Below, in pieces: positions 1 through 8,719 of a DNA stretch of 24,245 nucleotides. The stretch is taken from contig JAGZHZ010000035.1 of the NCBI GenBank assembly GCA_018366495.1, positions 1 to 24,245 on the forward strand. Direction: 5' to 3'. This stretch comes from Clostridiales bacterium. GTDB taxonomy: Bacteria > Bacillota > Clostridia > Lachnospirales > Lachnospiraceae. A model generated the notes under the pieces. The model made no database searches, was not told the DNA's origin, and saw only the letters and a program-made list of their open reading frames with translations. Every line of letters starts with the position of its first letter. Position 1 is the first letter of the stretch. The translations under genes and the position numbers were made by a program.

Positions 1-698
<698 letters not shown>

Positions 699-710
699 GG
701 AGGCGAGGAT

Positions 711-3700
711 GTGCCATACTTTAATATTGTAGCGGAGACATCGGAGAACACCGTTGTCACAGAATATGAGCCAGTGAAAAAACGTTCTGACAGTTATCAG
801 AGCGAAGCAGAACTGGAACAGGAATTTATCCGTCTGCTCTGCGAACAGGGATATGAGTATCTGCCTATTCACACGGAGAAAGATCTGATTTCCAATCTCC
901 GTAAAAAATTAGAGGAACTGAATAATTATCAGTTTTCAGACACAGAGTGGGATGCTTTTTTCAAAAATGCTGTTGCGAATCCCAATGAACATATTGTGGA
1001 AAAGACTCGTAAGATACAGGAGGATAATGTCCAAGTTCTGACTCGTGATGATGGTTCTTCCAAGAACATTACGCTTATAGATAAAAAGAACATTCATAAT
1101 AACAGGTTGCAGGTCATCAATCAATACAAGGTGAATGCTGCCCCAGGCAGCAGAGAGGGCAGCCTGGGCTGTGTGATTGGTACAGAGAACGGTGCAAAGC
1201 ATGATAACCGCTATGATGTTACAGTATTAGTCAATGGTCTGCCGCTTGTGCATATTGAGCTGAAGCGTAGAGGTGTTGCCATCCGTGAGGCATTCAACCA
1301 GATCAACCGTTACCAGAGGGATTCTTTTTGGGCGGGGTGCGGACTGTATGAGTATATCCAGATTTTTGTTATATCCAATGGGACAAACACAAAGTATTAT
1401 TCCAACAGCACTAGACGGAATGCAGAAAAGGAACATGAGAAGCGGGGAACAAGTAAGACTAAGACCAGTAACAGCTTTGAGTTTACCTGCTTCTGGGCAG
1501 ATGCCAATAACCGTGTGATTCCAGATTTGATTGACTTTACAAAGACTTTCTTCGCAAAGCATACGATTCTGAATATTCTTACGAAGTATTGTATTTTTAC
1601 ATCGGAAGATATGCTGATGGTCATGCGTCCGTATCAGATTACAGCTACGGAGCGAATTCTCAATCGTATCGAAATTGCCAATAATTATAAGAAGTACGGC
1701 AGTGTCGAGGGTGGTGGTTATATCTGGCATACCACAGGTTCTGGCAAGACATTGACTTCATTTAAAACGGCAAGACTGGCATCGAAGCTGCCGTATATTG
1801 ATAAGGTACTGTTTGTGGTTGACCGTAAAGATCTGGATTACCAGACTATGAAAGAATATGACCGTTTTGAAAAGGGTGCAGCCAATAGCAATACATCGAC
1901 TACCATATTAAAACGGCAGTTGGAAGACCCAGATGCGCATATCATCATTACCACAATTCAGAAACTGGCTACCTTTATAAAAAAGAATCCGGGACATGAA
2001 GTTTATCTGAAACATATCGTTATTATTTTTGACGAGTGCCATCGCAGCCAGTTTGGGGATATGCACACTGCTATTGTAAAAAATTTTAAGAAATATCATC
2101 TGTTTGGATTTACAGGAACACCAATCTTCTCTGTTAATTCTGGCAGAGCCAAGAATCCAGAATTCTTTACTACAGGTCAGACCTTTGGAGATCAGCTTCA
2201 CAGTTATACGATTGTGGATGCTATTAACGATAAAAATGTTCTTCCATTCCGGGTTGATTATATTAAAACGATGGATGTGGAGGAAGAAATCACAGATGAG
2301 ATGGTCTGGGACATTAACCGTGAAAAGGTTATGATGGCTCCTGAGCGTATTCGCATTGTGACACAGTACATACTGGAACATTTTGATCAGAAGACGTATC
2401 GTGGGGATAAAACATACATATATAATGCGCTTACTAATATTTCAGAGGTAGCTTCTGCCAAGCGGGATGAGGTAGAGGAAATCAAGCAGAAACAGCGTAT
2501 TAGTGGTTTTAATTCTATTTTTGCGGTATCGAGTGTTCCGATGGCAAAATTATATTATCAGGAATTCAAAAAGCAAATGGCAGCAGATCCGACCAAGAAA
2601 TTGCGTGTCGCAACCATTTTCAGTTATGGTGCAAACGAAGAAGAATCCGATGGTATTCTGGATGAAGAAAATTCTGAAGATACCGCTGCACTTGATCAGC
2701 CGTCCAGAGAATTTCTGGAAGAAGCCATTAAGGATTATAATGAAATGTTCCATACGAATTACGATACCTCAAGTGATAAATTCCAGAATTATTATAAAGA
2801 TGTGTCGCTTCGCATGAAAAATAAGGAATTGGATATCTTGATTGTAGTAAATATGTTCCTTACAGGTTTTGATGCCACAACCATGAATACGCTATGGGTA
2901 GATAAAAATCTGAAAATGCACGGACTGATACAGGCATTTTCTCGTACCAACCGTATTCTGAATTCTATTAAGACCTTTGGAAATATTGTGTGTTTCCGAA
3001 ATCTGCAAAAGCGTGTAGATAGTGCCATTTCCCTGTTTGGGGATAAGAATGCCGGAGGCATTGTACTGCTACAGAGTTTTAAAGATTATTATTATGGATA
3101 TGAGTCTGTAGATGGTAAACCGATGCCGGGTTATGTGGATATGATGGAGGACTTGAATCATAAATTTCCGTTATCAGAACCACAGATTATCGGAGAACAG
3201 AATCAAAAGGACTTTATTGCTCTGTTTGGTGCAATTCTCCGTATGAGAAATCTTTTACTTTCTTTTGATGAGTTCAAGGGCAATGAGCTGATTTCTGAGC
3301 GTGATTTACAGGATTACCTCGGTCGTTATCAGGATTTGCGTGATGAGTGGAAACGCAAGCGTCAGGAAAGTACAGATATTACAGATGATGTGGTATTTGA
3401 AATTGAACTGATCCGGCAGATAGAAATTAATATTGATTATATCCTCATGCTTGTAAAGAAGTATCATGATACACACTGCGAAGACAAGGAAGTGCTGATA
3501 ACCATCAATAAGGCGATTGATGCGAGTCCAGAGTTGCGCAGTAAGAAACAGCTCATTGAAACTTTTATTGCAGGAATCAATGATGTGGATGATGTCATGA
3601 ATGAGTGGCATGAATTTGTGGTGGCACAGCGTGATCATGACCTTGATGTTATCATTAAGGAAGAAAAGTTAAAGCCAGAGGATACCCGAAAGTTCATAGA

Positions 3701-3968
3701 AAATGCGTTTCGGGACGGCGAAATTAGAACGGTTGGAACTGACATAGATAAACTTATGCCACCTATATCCCGCTTTGGTGGTGGAAGAACTAGAAAAAAA
3801 CAGGGAGTTATTGAAAAGCTGAAAACCTTCTTTGAAAAGTATTTTGGCATCGGAGGTTCGTCTACCTTTACAGAGCCAGAGCATAAAACAGTGGTATATG
3901 ATTTGAATGGTCAGGAAACGCTGTCGATGGTAGCAGAAGAAAAAACTCCATACGGAAAGCAATCATAA
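711..3968 (+). CDS. hsdR: Type I restriction enzyme HsdR (nuclease/translocase subunit)
   Basis: 1085-residue motor and nuclease subunit, which pumps DNA past the bound complex and cuts at a distance. The N-terminal PD-(D/E)xK nuclease is visible as D169 and E183-x-K185 (HIELKRRG). It is followed by SF2 helicase motifs: Walker A TTGSGKT (342-347 region), the DECH box (441-444), the FTGTP motif, and motif VI as AFSRTNR. The C-terminal helical part that docks HsdM/HsdS is present, so the protein looks intact and active. The start is GTG at 711, chosen because AAGGAGG (697-703) sits at the right distance; this ribosome site overlaps the hsdS stop, so the two genes are probably translationally linked. 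It ends at a strong terminator. hsdM is not in the window. Confidence 0.96.
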   Translation: MPYFNIVAETSENTVVTEYEPVKKRSDSYQSEAELEQEFIRLLCEQGYEYLPIHTEKDLISNLRKKLEELNNYQFSDTEWDAFFKNAVANPNEHIVEKTRKIQEDNVQVLTRDDGSSKNITLIDKKNIHNNRLQVINQYKVNAAPGSREGSLGCVIGTENGAKHDNRYDVTVLVNGLPLVHIELKRRGVAIREAFNQINRYQRDSFWAGCGLYEYIQIFVISNGTNTKYYSNSTRRNAEKEHEKRGTSKTKTSNSFEFTCFWADANNRVIPDLIDFTKTFFAKHTILNILTKYCIFTSEDMLMVMRPYQITATERILNRIEIANNYKKYGSVEGGGYIWHTTGSGKTLTSFKTARLASKLPYIDKVLFVVDRKDLDYQTMKEYDRFEKGAANSNTSTTILKRQLEDPDAHIIITTIQKLATFIKKNPGHEVYLKHIVIIFDECHRSQFGDMHTAIVKNFKKYHLFGFTGTPIFSVNSGRAKNPEFFTTGQTFGDQLHSYTIVDAINDKNVLPFRVDYIKTMDVEEEITDEMVWDINREKVMMAPERIRIVTQYILEHFDQKTYRGDKTYIYNALTNISEVASAKRDEVEEIKQKQRISGFNSIFAVSSVPMAKLYYQEFKKQMAADPTKKLRVATIFSYGANEEESDGILDEENSEDTAALDQPSREFLEEAIKDYNEMFHTNYDTSSDKFQNYYKDVSLRMKNKELDILIVVNMFLTGFDATTMNTLWVDKNLKMHGLIQAFSRTNRILNSIKTFGNIVCFRNLQKRVDSAISLFGDKNAGGIVLLQSFKDYYYGYESVDGKPMPGYVDMMEDLNHKFPLSEPQIIGEQNQKDFIALFGAILRMRNLLLSFDEFKGNELISERDLQDYLGRYQDLRDEWKRKRQESTDITDDVVFEIELIRQIEINIDYILMLVKKYHDTHCEDKEVLITINKAIDASPELRSKKQLIETFIAGINDVDDVMNEWHEFVVAQRDHDLDVIIKEEKLKPEDTRKFIENAFRDGEIRTVGTDIDKLMPPISRFGGGRTRKKQGVIEKLKTFFEKYFGIGGSSTFTEPEHKTVVYDLNGQETLSMVAEEKTPYGKQS

Positions 3969-3976
3969 ATGAATTG

Positions 3977-4010
3977 AGCCACATGGAAAGTAATCCGCTG
4001 TGGCTTTTTT
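3977..4010 (+). terminator. Rho-independent terminator of the hsd operon
   Basis: Stem AGCCACA (3977-3983) pairs with TGTGGCT (3999-4005), with an inner GGA/TCC helix (3985-3987 with 3994-3996), followed by a T run 4005-4010. It starts 8 nt after the hsdR stop and closes the restriction operon. Confidence 0.88.
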
Positions 4011-4011
4011 C

Positions 4012-4110
4012 TATGGGAGGGGGGATTGAAATCTCTACAAACTTTCTTCTTGAAGACCGGCGCCCCCTTTCGTGCGAATTTTCGCAGAATTAAACAGGGG
4101 GGATACCCAT
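4012..4110. other. Cos-like GC-tract patch (putative packaging site or remnant)
   Basis: The patch contrasts sharply with its AT-rich surroundings. It has a G-run block (4015-4024), a central CCGGCGCCCCC (4058-4068 area) containing the GGCGCC palindrome, and a second G-run block with GGGGGGATACCC (about 4097-4108). G/C blocks separated by about 40 bp, without coding potential, resemble the region between the HNH endonuclease gene and the small terminase gene in cos-type phages of Firmicutes. The resemblance is from memory of such regions, not from an alignment. No terminase gene is next to it, so if real it would be used by a helper phage's terminase, or be a relic. Confidence 0.4.
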
Positions 4111-4212
4111 TAAATTTAAATTATATGGAAACATCCGCACAATATCGTTGTATTAGCTGATTTTGTTTTGCCGGATAGTACTGAAATAGGTAGAAAAATC
4201 GTGTAAAAAACA

Positions 4213-4259
4213 GCATAAAAAACACAAATTTTATGCGCACATTTTGGCAGTAATATAAT
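4213..4259 (+). promoter_or_regulatory. Promoter with overlapping inverted-repeat operator, first element gene
   Basis: A perfect 8-bp inverted repeat, GCATAAAA (4213-4220) and TTTTATGC (4229-4236), is followed by a -10 box TATAAT at 4254-4259. A weak -35 candidate TTATGC (4231-4236) at 17-bp spacing lies inside the right arm. Binding at the dyad would block RNA polymerase, so this looks like a repressor operator. Confidence 0.5.
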
Positions 4260-4295
4260 CAGAAATGTCTTGCTATTCTGCGCCGCCAGAGTGAT

Positions 4296-4330
4296 ATATG
4301 TACTATCGAAAAAAGAAAGTGGGTACATAT
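4296..4330 (+). promoter_or_regulatory. Inverted repeat around the ribosome site of the 4332 gene
   Basis: ATATGTAC (4296-4303) pairs with GTACATAT (4323-4330), ending one base before the ATG at 4332. The purine-rich GAAAGTGGG stretch that must serve as ribosome site lies in the loop and right arm. In RNA the stem would end next to the start codon; as DNA it could be a protein site. It is preceded by AGAGTGATATATG, which recurs at 10222-10234. Confidence 0.45.
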
Positions 4331-4331
4331 T

Positions 4332-4997
4332 ATGAAGAATGAAATCAGATTTACATTGGAATTGAAACAGAGACCGAAGCTGGCACAGGAGATTGGTGAT
4401 ACACTTGGAGTAGCACCACATTATGAACGGGTACCAAGTTGCGCATACAACATTGCAGGATACCGACTGGACAAAGAGGGCGTGTTACATATTCCAGAGG
4501 GAACAATGGAAGAAACGGTGGAAGAACTGCTTCAGCAGTTACGGAAACGAGGGTTTCAGGATGATGCAGAATTAACGAAAACAGTGCCAATGCAACACGA
4601 AAAGCTGACTGTAGCAATACCGAGAGAAAGCCTTACCGATACGGCTTTGGAAAATTTACAGAAAATCATAGCAAATAAGCAGACACTCCTCCAACATGCA
4701 TTCCGAATGGATAGCACAGAAATTGAAATCATGGAGGAAAAAATAAATTTTACATGGTTTCCATACACAGCGGATGGAGAAGAGGTTGCAGCATATACGC
4801 AATTTATATCAAGGCTATGTGATATGGCAAGAGATGCAAAAAGGGTATCATCAAAGCCAACCGAAACGGACAATGACAAATATGCTTTCCGCTGTTTCTT
4901 GCTCAGACTTGGCTTTATCGGAAAAGAATATAAGACAGCGAGAAAGATTCTGCTTAGAAATCTGACTGGAAATTCAGCATTTCGTTACGGAGAATAA
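4332..4997 (+). CDS. Conserved phage/mobile-element protein ('virulence-related' family)
   Basis: 221 residues, soluble, with no signal peptide or membrane segment. The N-terminal half resembles a small alpha/beta domain ending near residue 75. The C-terminal half ends in a strongly conserved-looking block with YAFRCFLLRLGFIG and ARKILLRNLTGNSAFR. I recognise this as a protein recurrent in Clostridia prophages and integrative elements, often labelled 'virulence protein' without proof; its biochemical role is unknown to me. The start ATG is the only good one, although the ribosome site is weak and may lie in a hairpin. It has its own promoter/operator and its own terminator, so it is expressed apart from the primase operon. 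It could be a regulator or an accessory factor of the element; nothing visible decides. Confidence 0.78.
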   Translation: MKNEIRFTLELKQRPKLAQEIGDTLGVAPHYERVPSCAYNIAGYRLDKEGVLHIPEGTMEETVEELLQQLRKRGFQDDAELTKTVPMQHEKLTVAIPRESLTDTALENLQKIIANKQTLLQHAFRMDSTEIEIMEEKINFTWFPYTADGEEVAAYTQFISRLCDMARDAKRVSSKPTETDNDKYAFRCFLLRLGFIGKEYKTARKILLRNLTGNSAFRYGE

Positions 4998-5014
4998 AGA
5001 TAAAAAATTACACG

Positions 5015-5043
5015 GGGTGTCGGTGAGAACCGATGCCCTTTTT
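5015..5043 (+). terminator. Terminator after the 4332 gene
   Basis: A 10-bp stem GGGTGTCGGT (5015-5024) / ACCGATGCCC (5029-5038) with two G-U pairs, a GAGA tetraloop, and a T5 run (5039-5043). It lies 17 nt after the stop codon at 4997. Confidence 0.85.
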
Positions 5044-5052
5044 CTATAAAAA

Positions 5053-5148
5053 ACAGTTGGGGCAACTTGTGGCAGATGATTTAGGTTATTCTTATAGAGC
5101 CTATATAGAAAATAACCTATATTACTTGCCACATCCTGCCCCTAGTGT
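5053..5148. repeat. Long imperfect inverted repeat between convergent genes
   Basis: The arms fold over about 32 consecutive positions with equal spacing on both sides. 5059-5074 pairs with 5127-5142 (13 of 16 pairs), 5075-5081 faces 5120-5126 with partial pairing, and TAGGTTATT (5082-5090) pairs perfectly with AATAACCTA (5111-5119). A three-base extension at 5053-5055/5146-5148 is possible. On the minus strand a T6 run follows (5045-5050), so it may terminate the 6041-5163 gene. It is much longer than an ordinary terminator and could also be a palindromic insertion or a replication/packaging structure. Confidence 0.65.
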
Positions 5149-5162
5149 GAAAACAGTCGGGA

Positions 5163-6041
5163 TCACGCCCAACGGTTATCATTTTCTTCCTGTATTTTTC
5201 TGTGGTAAGAAGTGCGGGATTTTCTACGGTTTCGTTCTTTCTTACATTCTGGATTATCGCAGTATTTTTGGCGGTTACCGTTTTTAATAAACAGTCTGCC
5301 ACAACATTCACAGGTGGCTATGCCCACTCGTTCTGCATAAGCAATTGGATAATCCATAGGGATGGATACATATTGCGACAGGGCGAATCGGGCAGCATCA
5401 AAGACAGAGTGAAAGTCTGGCATGACCTTCAATTCTCCGTTCTCATCTAATCCAAGTTTCATAGTCACTCCATTCATTTTATTCAAATAAGAAGATATTT
5501 TGCTAAGATGTGTCTGTGTTGGAAAAGAATTAAAATCTACAAATTCATTTGTCCATGTAATCTGTGCAAGGTCATTGGAAACATCAAGGCGTTCCAGACA
5601 TTTTTTGAACATTAGAATTACAAGCGTATCCCGATAAAGGGTTTCGAGATCTTTTCGCATAGTGCGAACATCAAAAGTAAAGTTACCAAGAATATTCGTG
5701 GAAAAATCCCAGTATTCCGTATCCTTTTCAATATCCCATTTATATTCTTCAATGCCCTGAGAAGCATAGTATGGATGTGCATAGTGCTGACACCATGAAA
5801 TGATGTCATCGGCAGCAGAATTATCATCTTTTCCACAAATGTTTTGATACAGGTTATTCAATGAAAGCCACAGTTCATTACCATCTAGGCCATATCCACG
5901 CTTGAGTTTTGGAACATCCCCTTCTCCCAGATAGGCGGTTATCATGATTTTCCCATCTTGTTCCTTTTTTTCATAGTATTTGAAGGTTGCAGTCAGTCTT
6001 GCATCCGCATTCATTTTTCCCAAACTGAAATCTTCGTTCAT
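5163..6041 (-). CDS. Hypothetical protein with C-terminal zinc ribbon
   Basis: 292 residues, soluble. Residues 1-235 form an acidic mixed alpha/beta region I do not recognise. The C-terminus carries CECCGRLFI, then YCDNPECKK (a Cys2...Cys2 zinc site), followed by a very basic tail (KKERNRRKSRTSYHRK), suggesting nucleic-acid binding. Proteins with this terminal pattern, including DUF6076-like ones, are common in Firmicute mobile elements, with no established function. The start at 6041 has GGAGG at good spacing on the minus strand. It is the only gene on this strand in the element and is divergent from the HTH/primase operon across a spacer with repeated operator-like motifs. A control, immunity or helper-interaction role is possible but inferred only from position. 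Confidence 0.72.
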   Translation of the reverse strand: MNEDFSLGKMNADARLTATFKYYEKKEQDGKIMITAYLGEGDVPKLKRGYGLDGNELWLSLNNLYQNICGKDDNSAADDIISWCQHYAHPYYASQGIEEYKWDIEKDTEYWDFSTNILGNFTFDVRTMRKDLETLYRDTLVILMFKKCLERLDVSNDLAQITWTNEFVDFNSFPTQTHLSKISSYLNKMNGVTMKLGLDENGELKVMPDFHSVFDAARFALSQYVSIPMDYPIAYAERVGIATCECCGRLFIKNGNRQKYCDNPECKKERNRRKSRTSYHRKIQEENDNRWA

Positions 6042-6056
6042 ATTCTACCTCCATTC

Positions 6057-6115
6057 TTACCGATAGAACCTATTTTTAGCATGAAATCTTACCAATAGAA
6101 AATAGTCTTTGGTAA
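6057..6115. promoter_or_regulatory. Repeated operator-like motifs in the divergent spacer
   Basis: TTACCGATAGAA (6057-6068) and TTACCAATAGAA (6089-6100) are direct repeats 32 bp apart, about three helical turns. The second also forms an inverted repeat, TTACCAA (6089-6095) with TTGGTAA (6109-6115). They lie between the minus-strand zinc-ribbon gene and the plus-strand operon. A -10-like TATACT follows at 6126-6131 on the plus strand. The arrangement suggests a shared regulator binding site for both directions. Confidence 0.55.
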
Positions 6116-6183
6116 TATTATAAAGTATACTGTGATAGAAAACAAGAGCAATTCATATTTGAATCGCAGAGAGGAGGATGGCT

Positions 6184-6360
6184 ATGGATAAGGTCACGAT
6201 GAGCGTTCAGGAGATGGCAATGCAGATGGGAATAAGCTTGAGTAAAGCATATGCCCTGACCAGAGAAGATGGTTTTCCAATCGTCCGTGTCGGCAAGAGG
6301 GTATTGATTCCAGTTTCTGAATTTAAAGTGTGGTTATCAGCAAGAGCCACTGAAAAATGA
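6184..6360 (+). CDS. Small helix-turn-helix protein (AlpA/excisionase-like)
   Basis: A 58-residue winged-helix type DNA-binding protein (MerR-like HTH_17 fold). MSVQEMAMQMGISLSKAYAL forms the helix-turn-helix, and FPIVRVGKRVLIPVSEFKVW is the typical wing and final helix. The start at 6184 is preferred over ATG 6178 because AGGAGG ends at 6177: that leaves 6 nt to 6184 but none to 6178. It is the first gene of the primase-capsid-int unit and faces the divergent spacer with repeated motifs, so it may regulate that spacer. In satellites such as P4, small AlpA-type proteins control integrase or excision. DNA binding is firm; regulator versus excision factor cannot be decided. Confidence 0.82.
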   Translation: MDKVTMSVQEMAMQMGISLSKAYALTREDGFPIVRVGKRVLIPVSEFKVWLSARATEK

Positions 6361-6396
6361 TGCGTCAAGAAATAAGCGGGAAAGGAGGAGTACAGG

Positions 6397-8706
6397 ATGT
6401 ACGAAAAGCTTCCAGAAGAACTGAAAAAAGATGGATGGTTTTGTTTGTGGAAATACGAAGAAAGAAATGGACGTATAACGAAAGTTCCATATCAAATTAA
6501 TGGGAAAAAAGCGAGCAGTGCCGATAAAAACACTTTTTCAGATTTTCGGATGGCAGTTAATGCAATGGATGACTATGACGGAATCGGTATGGGTGCGTTC
6601 GATGATTTCTGCATGGTGGATATTGACCACTGTGTATGTGGCGGAAAGCTGACTCGGATGGCTGAAGACATTATAGAGAAAATGGATTCCTATACAGAAA
6701 TCAGTCCATCTGGCACAGGTGTCCGCATTGTATGTAAGGCATCTTCCCTGTTTTATGATAGGAGCAGATATTATATTAATAATTCCAAAATTGGATTGGA
6801 AATCTATGCAGCAGGCGTAACGAAGAAATTCTGTACTCTGACAGGAAATGCAATCCGAAACTGTGGTGTGGAGGAACGAAGCGGTCAACTTGGAATCATA
6901 CTGGAAACTTATATGCTCCGTCCAATTCCAAAGGAAAAGGACAGAGAACAGGATATTCCCGGCAGTTATTTGTCCGATGATTCAGTAGTTCGCTTGGCAT
7001 CTGATTCCAGACAGGGCAGAAAGTTCAAATCCTTGTGGAATGGAGAAATTCCTGAAGGCAAATCCCATAGTGATGCGGATATGTCGCTTGCAAGCATCCT
7101 TGCATTTTGGTGCGGTGGTGACGTGGAACAGATGGACAGACTGTTCAGAAAATCAGGATTGATGCGTAGTAAATGGGATCGTGTGCAGAGTGGCTCGACC
7201 TATGGCGCACTAACACTAGAAAAAGCGGTGGCACAGGCGGTGGAGTTTTACAGACCTTATGCAACAACATCAGCAGAGAGTGATTTTGATGATATGCTGC
7301 AGAAACTGGTGGAATGGAACGTATCTGATAATCGAAGATATCCGTGGAATGACAACGGATCGGGCAGATTATTTGCGGATGTGTATAAAGACATCGCAAG
7401 GTATGTGCCAGAAAGAAAAAAGTGGTATGTGTATGACGGAACACGGTGGATTCCAGATATTGGCGGACTGAAAACAATGGAACTTGCAAAATCCCTTGCA
7501 GATACTTTAGTAAGATATGCGCTGACAATCGCAGATGAGCGTAGAAGAAAGGATTATCTGGAATATTCTGCAAAATGGCAGAGCCGGAATTACCGTAACA
7601 CGTATATCAGTGATGCCCAGAGCGTTTATCCGATTGCAATGTCTGAATTTGACCGAAATATTTATTACCTGAACTGCCAGAATGGAACACTGGATTTGCA
7701 GACGGGAGAGTTCCACCCGCATACGCCACAGGATAAGCTGACCAAGATTGCCGGAGCAGCCTATGACCCGAATGCCAAAAGTCCACGCTTTATCAGATTT
7801 ATTTCAGAGGTTATGAGTGGGGATAAGGAGAAAGCAAGGTTCATGCAGAAAAGTCTTGGTTACGGCCTGACAGGTGATACCCGCTATGAATGTATGTTTT
7901 TCTATTATGGTGCAACCACCAGAAATGGAAAAGGAACACTGATGGAAAGCACGCTTCATGTGATGGGGGATTACGGCTTGACAGTCCGTCCAGAGACGAT
8001 TGCTGCAAAGCCGTCTGCCAACAGCCAGAATCCAACAGAGGATATTGCCAGACTTGCGGGAATAAGGTTTGCCAATATTTCAGAGCCAAGACGGGGATTA
8101 GTGCTGAATGAAGCGCAAATTAAAAGTATGACGGGAAATGATACTCTGAATGCCAGATTTCTGCATGAGAATAGCTTTGACTTTAAACCACAGTTCAAGT
8201 TGTATGTAAATACGAATTATCTTCCTGCTATTACGGATATGACATTGTTTTCAAGCGGGCGGATTGTGATTATTCCATTTGACAGGCACTTTGAGGAATG
8301 GGAACAGGAACAGAATCTGAAAGCTGAATTTTCTAAACCGGAGATAGCAAGTGCTATTCTGAATTGGTTAATTGAAGGATATACTCTTTTGCAGGAGGAA
8401 GGCTTCGATCAACCTACCGCAGTAAAAGATGCTATCATGTCCTATCAGCATGACAGCGATAAGATGCAACTTTTTGTAGAAGAATTTTTGGAGAAAGAAA
8501 AGGATGCGGAATGCCGGACTTCTGCGGTGTATCAGGCATACCGCAATTGGTGTAATAATAATGGATATTTTGCAGAGAACAGCCGGAATTTCAATCAGGC
8601 ACTGCGCGCAATTGGGATGGTAGTCAGAAAGCGGCCAAAGGATGGCGGAGAAAAGACCACACTTTTAACAGGCTATCGGCTCTTGTGCAGAGATTTCCTC
8701 TGCTGA
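6397..8706 (+). CDS. P4-type primase-helicase (D5-like replication protein)
   Basis: 769-residue replication protein joining an archaeo-eukaryotic-type primase to an SF3 (D5-like) helicase. The primase part, about residues 1-220, shows MVDIDHC with D75 and D77 and the SPSGTGVRI motif (103 onward). A linker with D5-type features follows to about 450. The helicase Walker A is GATTRNGKGT (505-514), followed by the characteristic RLAGIRFANISEP motif and a winged-helix C-terminus. Such proteins initiate and unwind replication of phage satellites (P4 alpha type), some phages and plasmids. The start has AAAGGAGG at good distance. The protein appears intact, so the element should replicate autonomously after excision. 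It sits in a tight operon with the HTH gene (36 nt upstream) and the 8720 gene (13 nt downstream). Confidence 0.93.
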   Translation: MYEKLPEELKKDGWFCLWKYEERNGRITKVPYQINGKKASSADKNTFSDFRMAVNAMDDYDGIGMGAFDDFCMVDIDHCVCGGKLTRMAEDIIEKMDSYTEISPSGTGVRIVCKASSLFYDRSRYYINNSKIGLEIYAAGVTKKFCTLTGNAIRNCGVEERSGQLGIILETYMLRPIPKEKDREQDIPGSYLSDDSVVRLASDSRQGRKFKSLWNGEIPEGKSHSDADMSLASILAFWCGGDVEQMDRLFRKSGLMRSKWDRVQSGSTYGALTLEKAVAQAVEFYRPYATTSAESDFDDMLQKLVEWNVSDNRRYPWNDNGSGRLFADVYKDIARYVPERKKWYVYDGTRWIPDIGGLKTMELAKSLADTLVRYALTIADERRRKDYLEYSAKWQSRNYRNTYISDAQSVYPIAMSEFDRNIYYLNCQNGTLDLQTGEFHPHTPQDKLTKIAGAAYDPNAKSPRFIRFISEVMSGDKEKARFMQKSLGYGLTGDTRYECMFFYYGATTRNGKGTLMESTLHVMGDYGLTVRPETIAAKPSANSQNPTEDIARLAGIRFANISEPRRGLVLNEAQIKSMTGNDTLNARFLHENSFDFKPQFKLYVNTNYLPAITDMTLFSSGRIVIIPFDRHFEEWEQEQNLKAEFSKPEIASAILNWLIEGYTLLQEEGFDQPTAVKDAIMSYQHDSDKMQLFVEEFLEKEKDAECRTSAVYQAYRNWCNNNGYFAENSRNFNQALRAIGMVVRKRPKDGGEKTTLLTGYRLLCRDFLC

Positions 8707-8719
8707 AAAGGAGGTACAC

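Noticed and set aside
1227..1730. Minus-strand ORF of 167 codons inside hsdR
   Set aside because: It is the shadow of a well-supported helicase/nuclease gene, with no ribosome site and no recognisable protein.
5033..5450. Plus-strand ORFs of 82-84 codons over the hairpin and the end of the zinc-ribbon gene
   Set aside because: They overlap a terminator, a palindrome and a real opposite-strand gene, and have no ribosome site.
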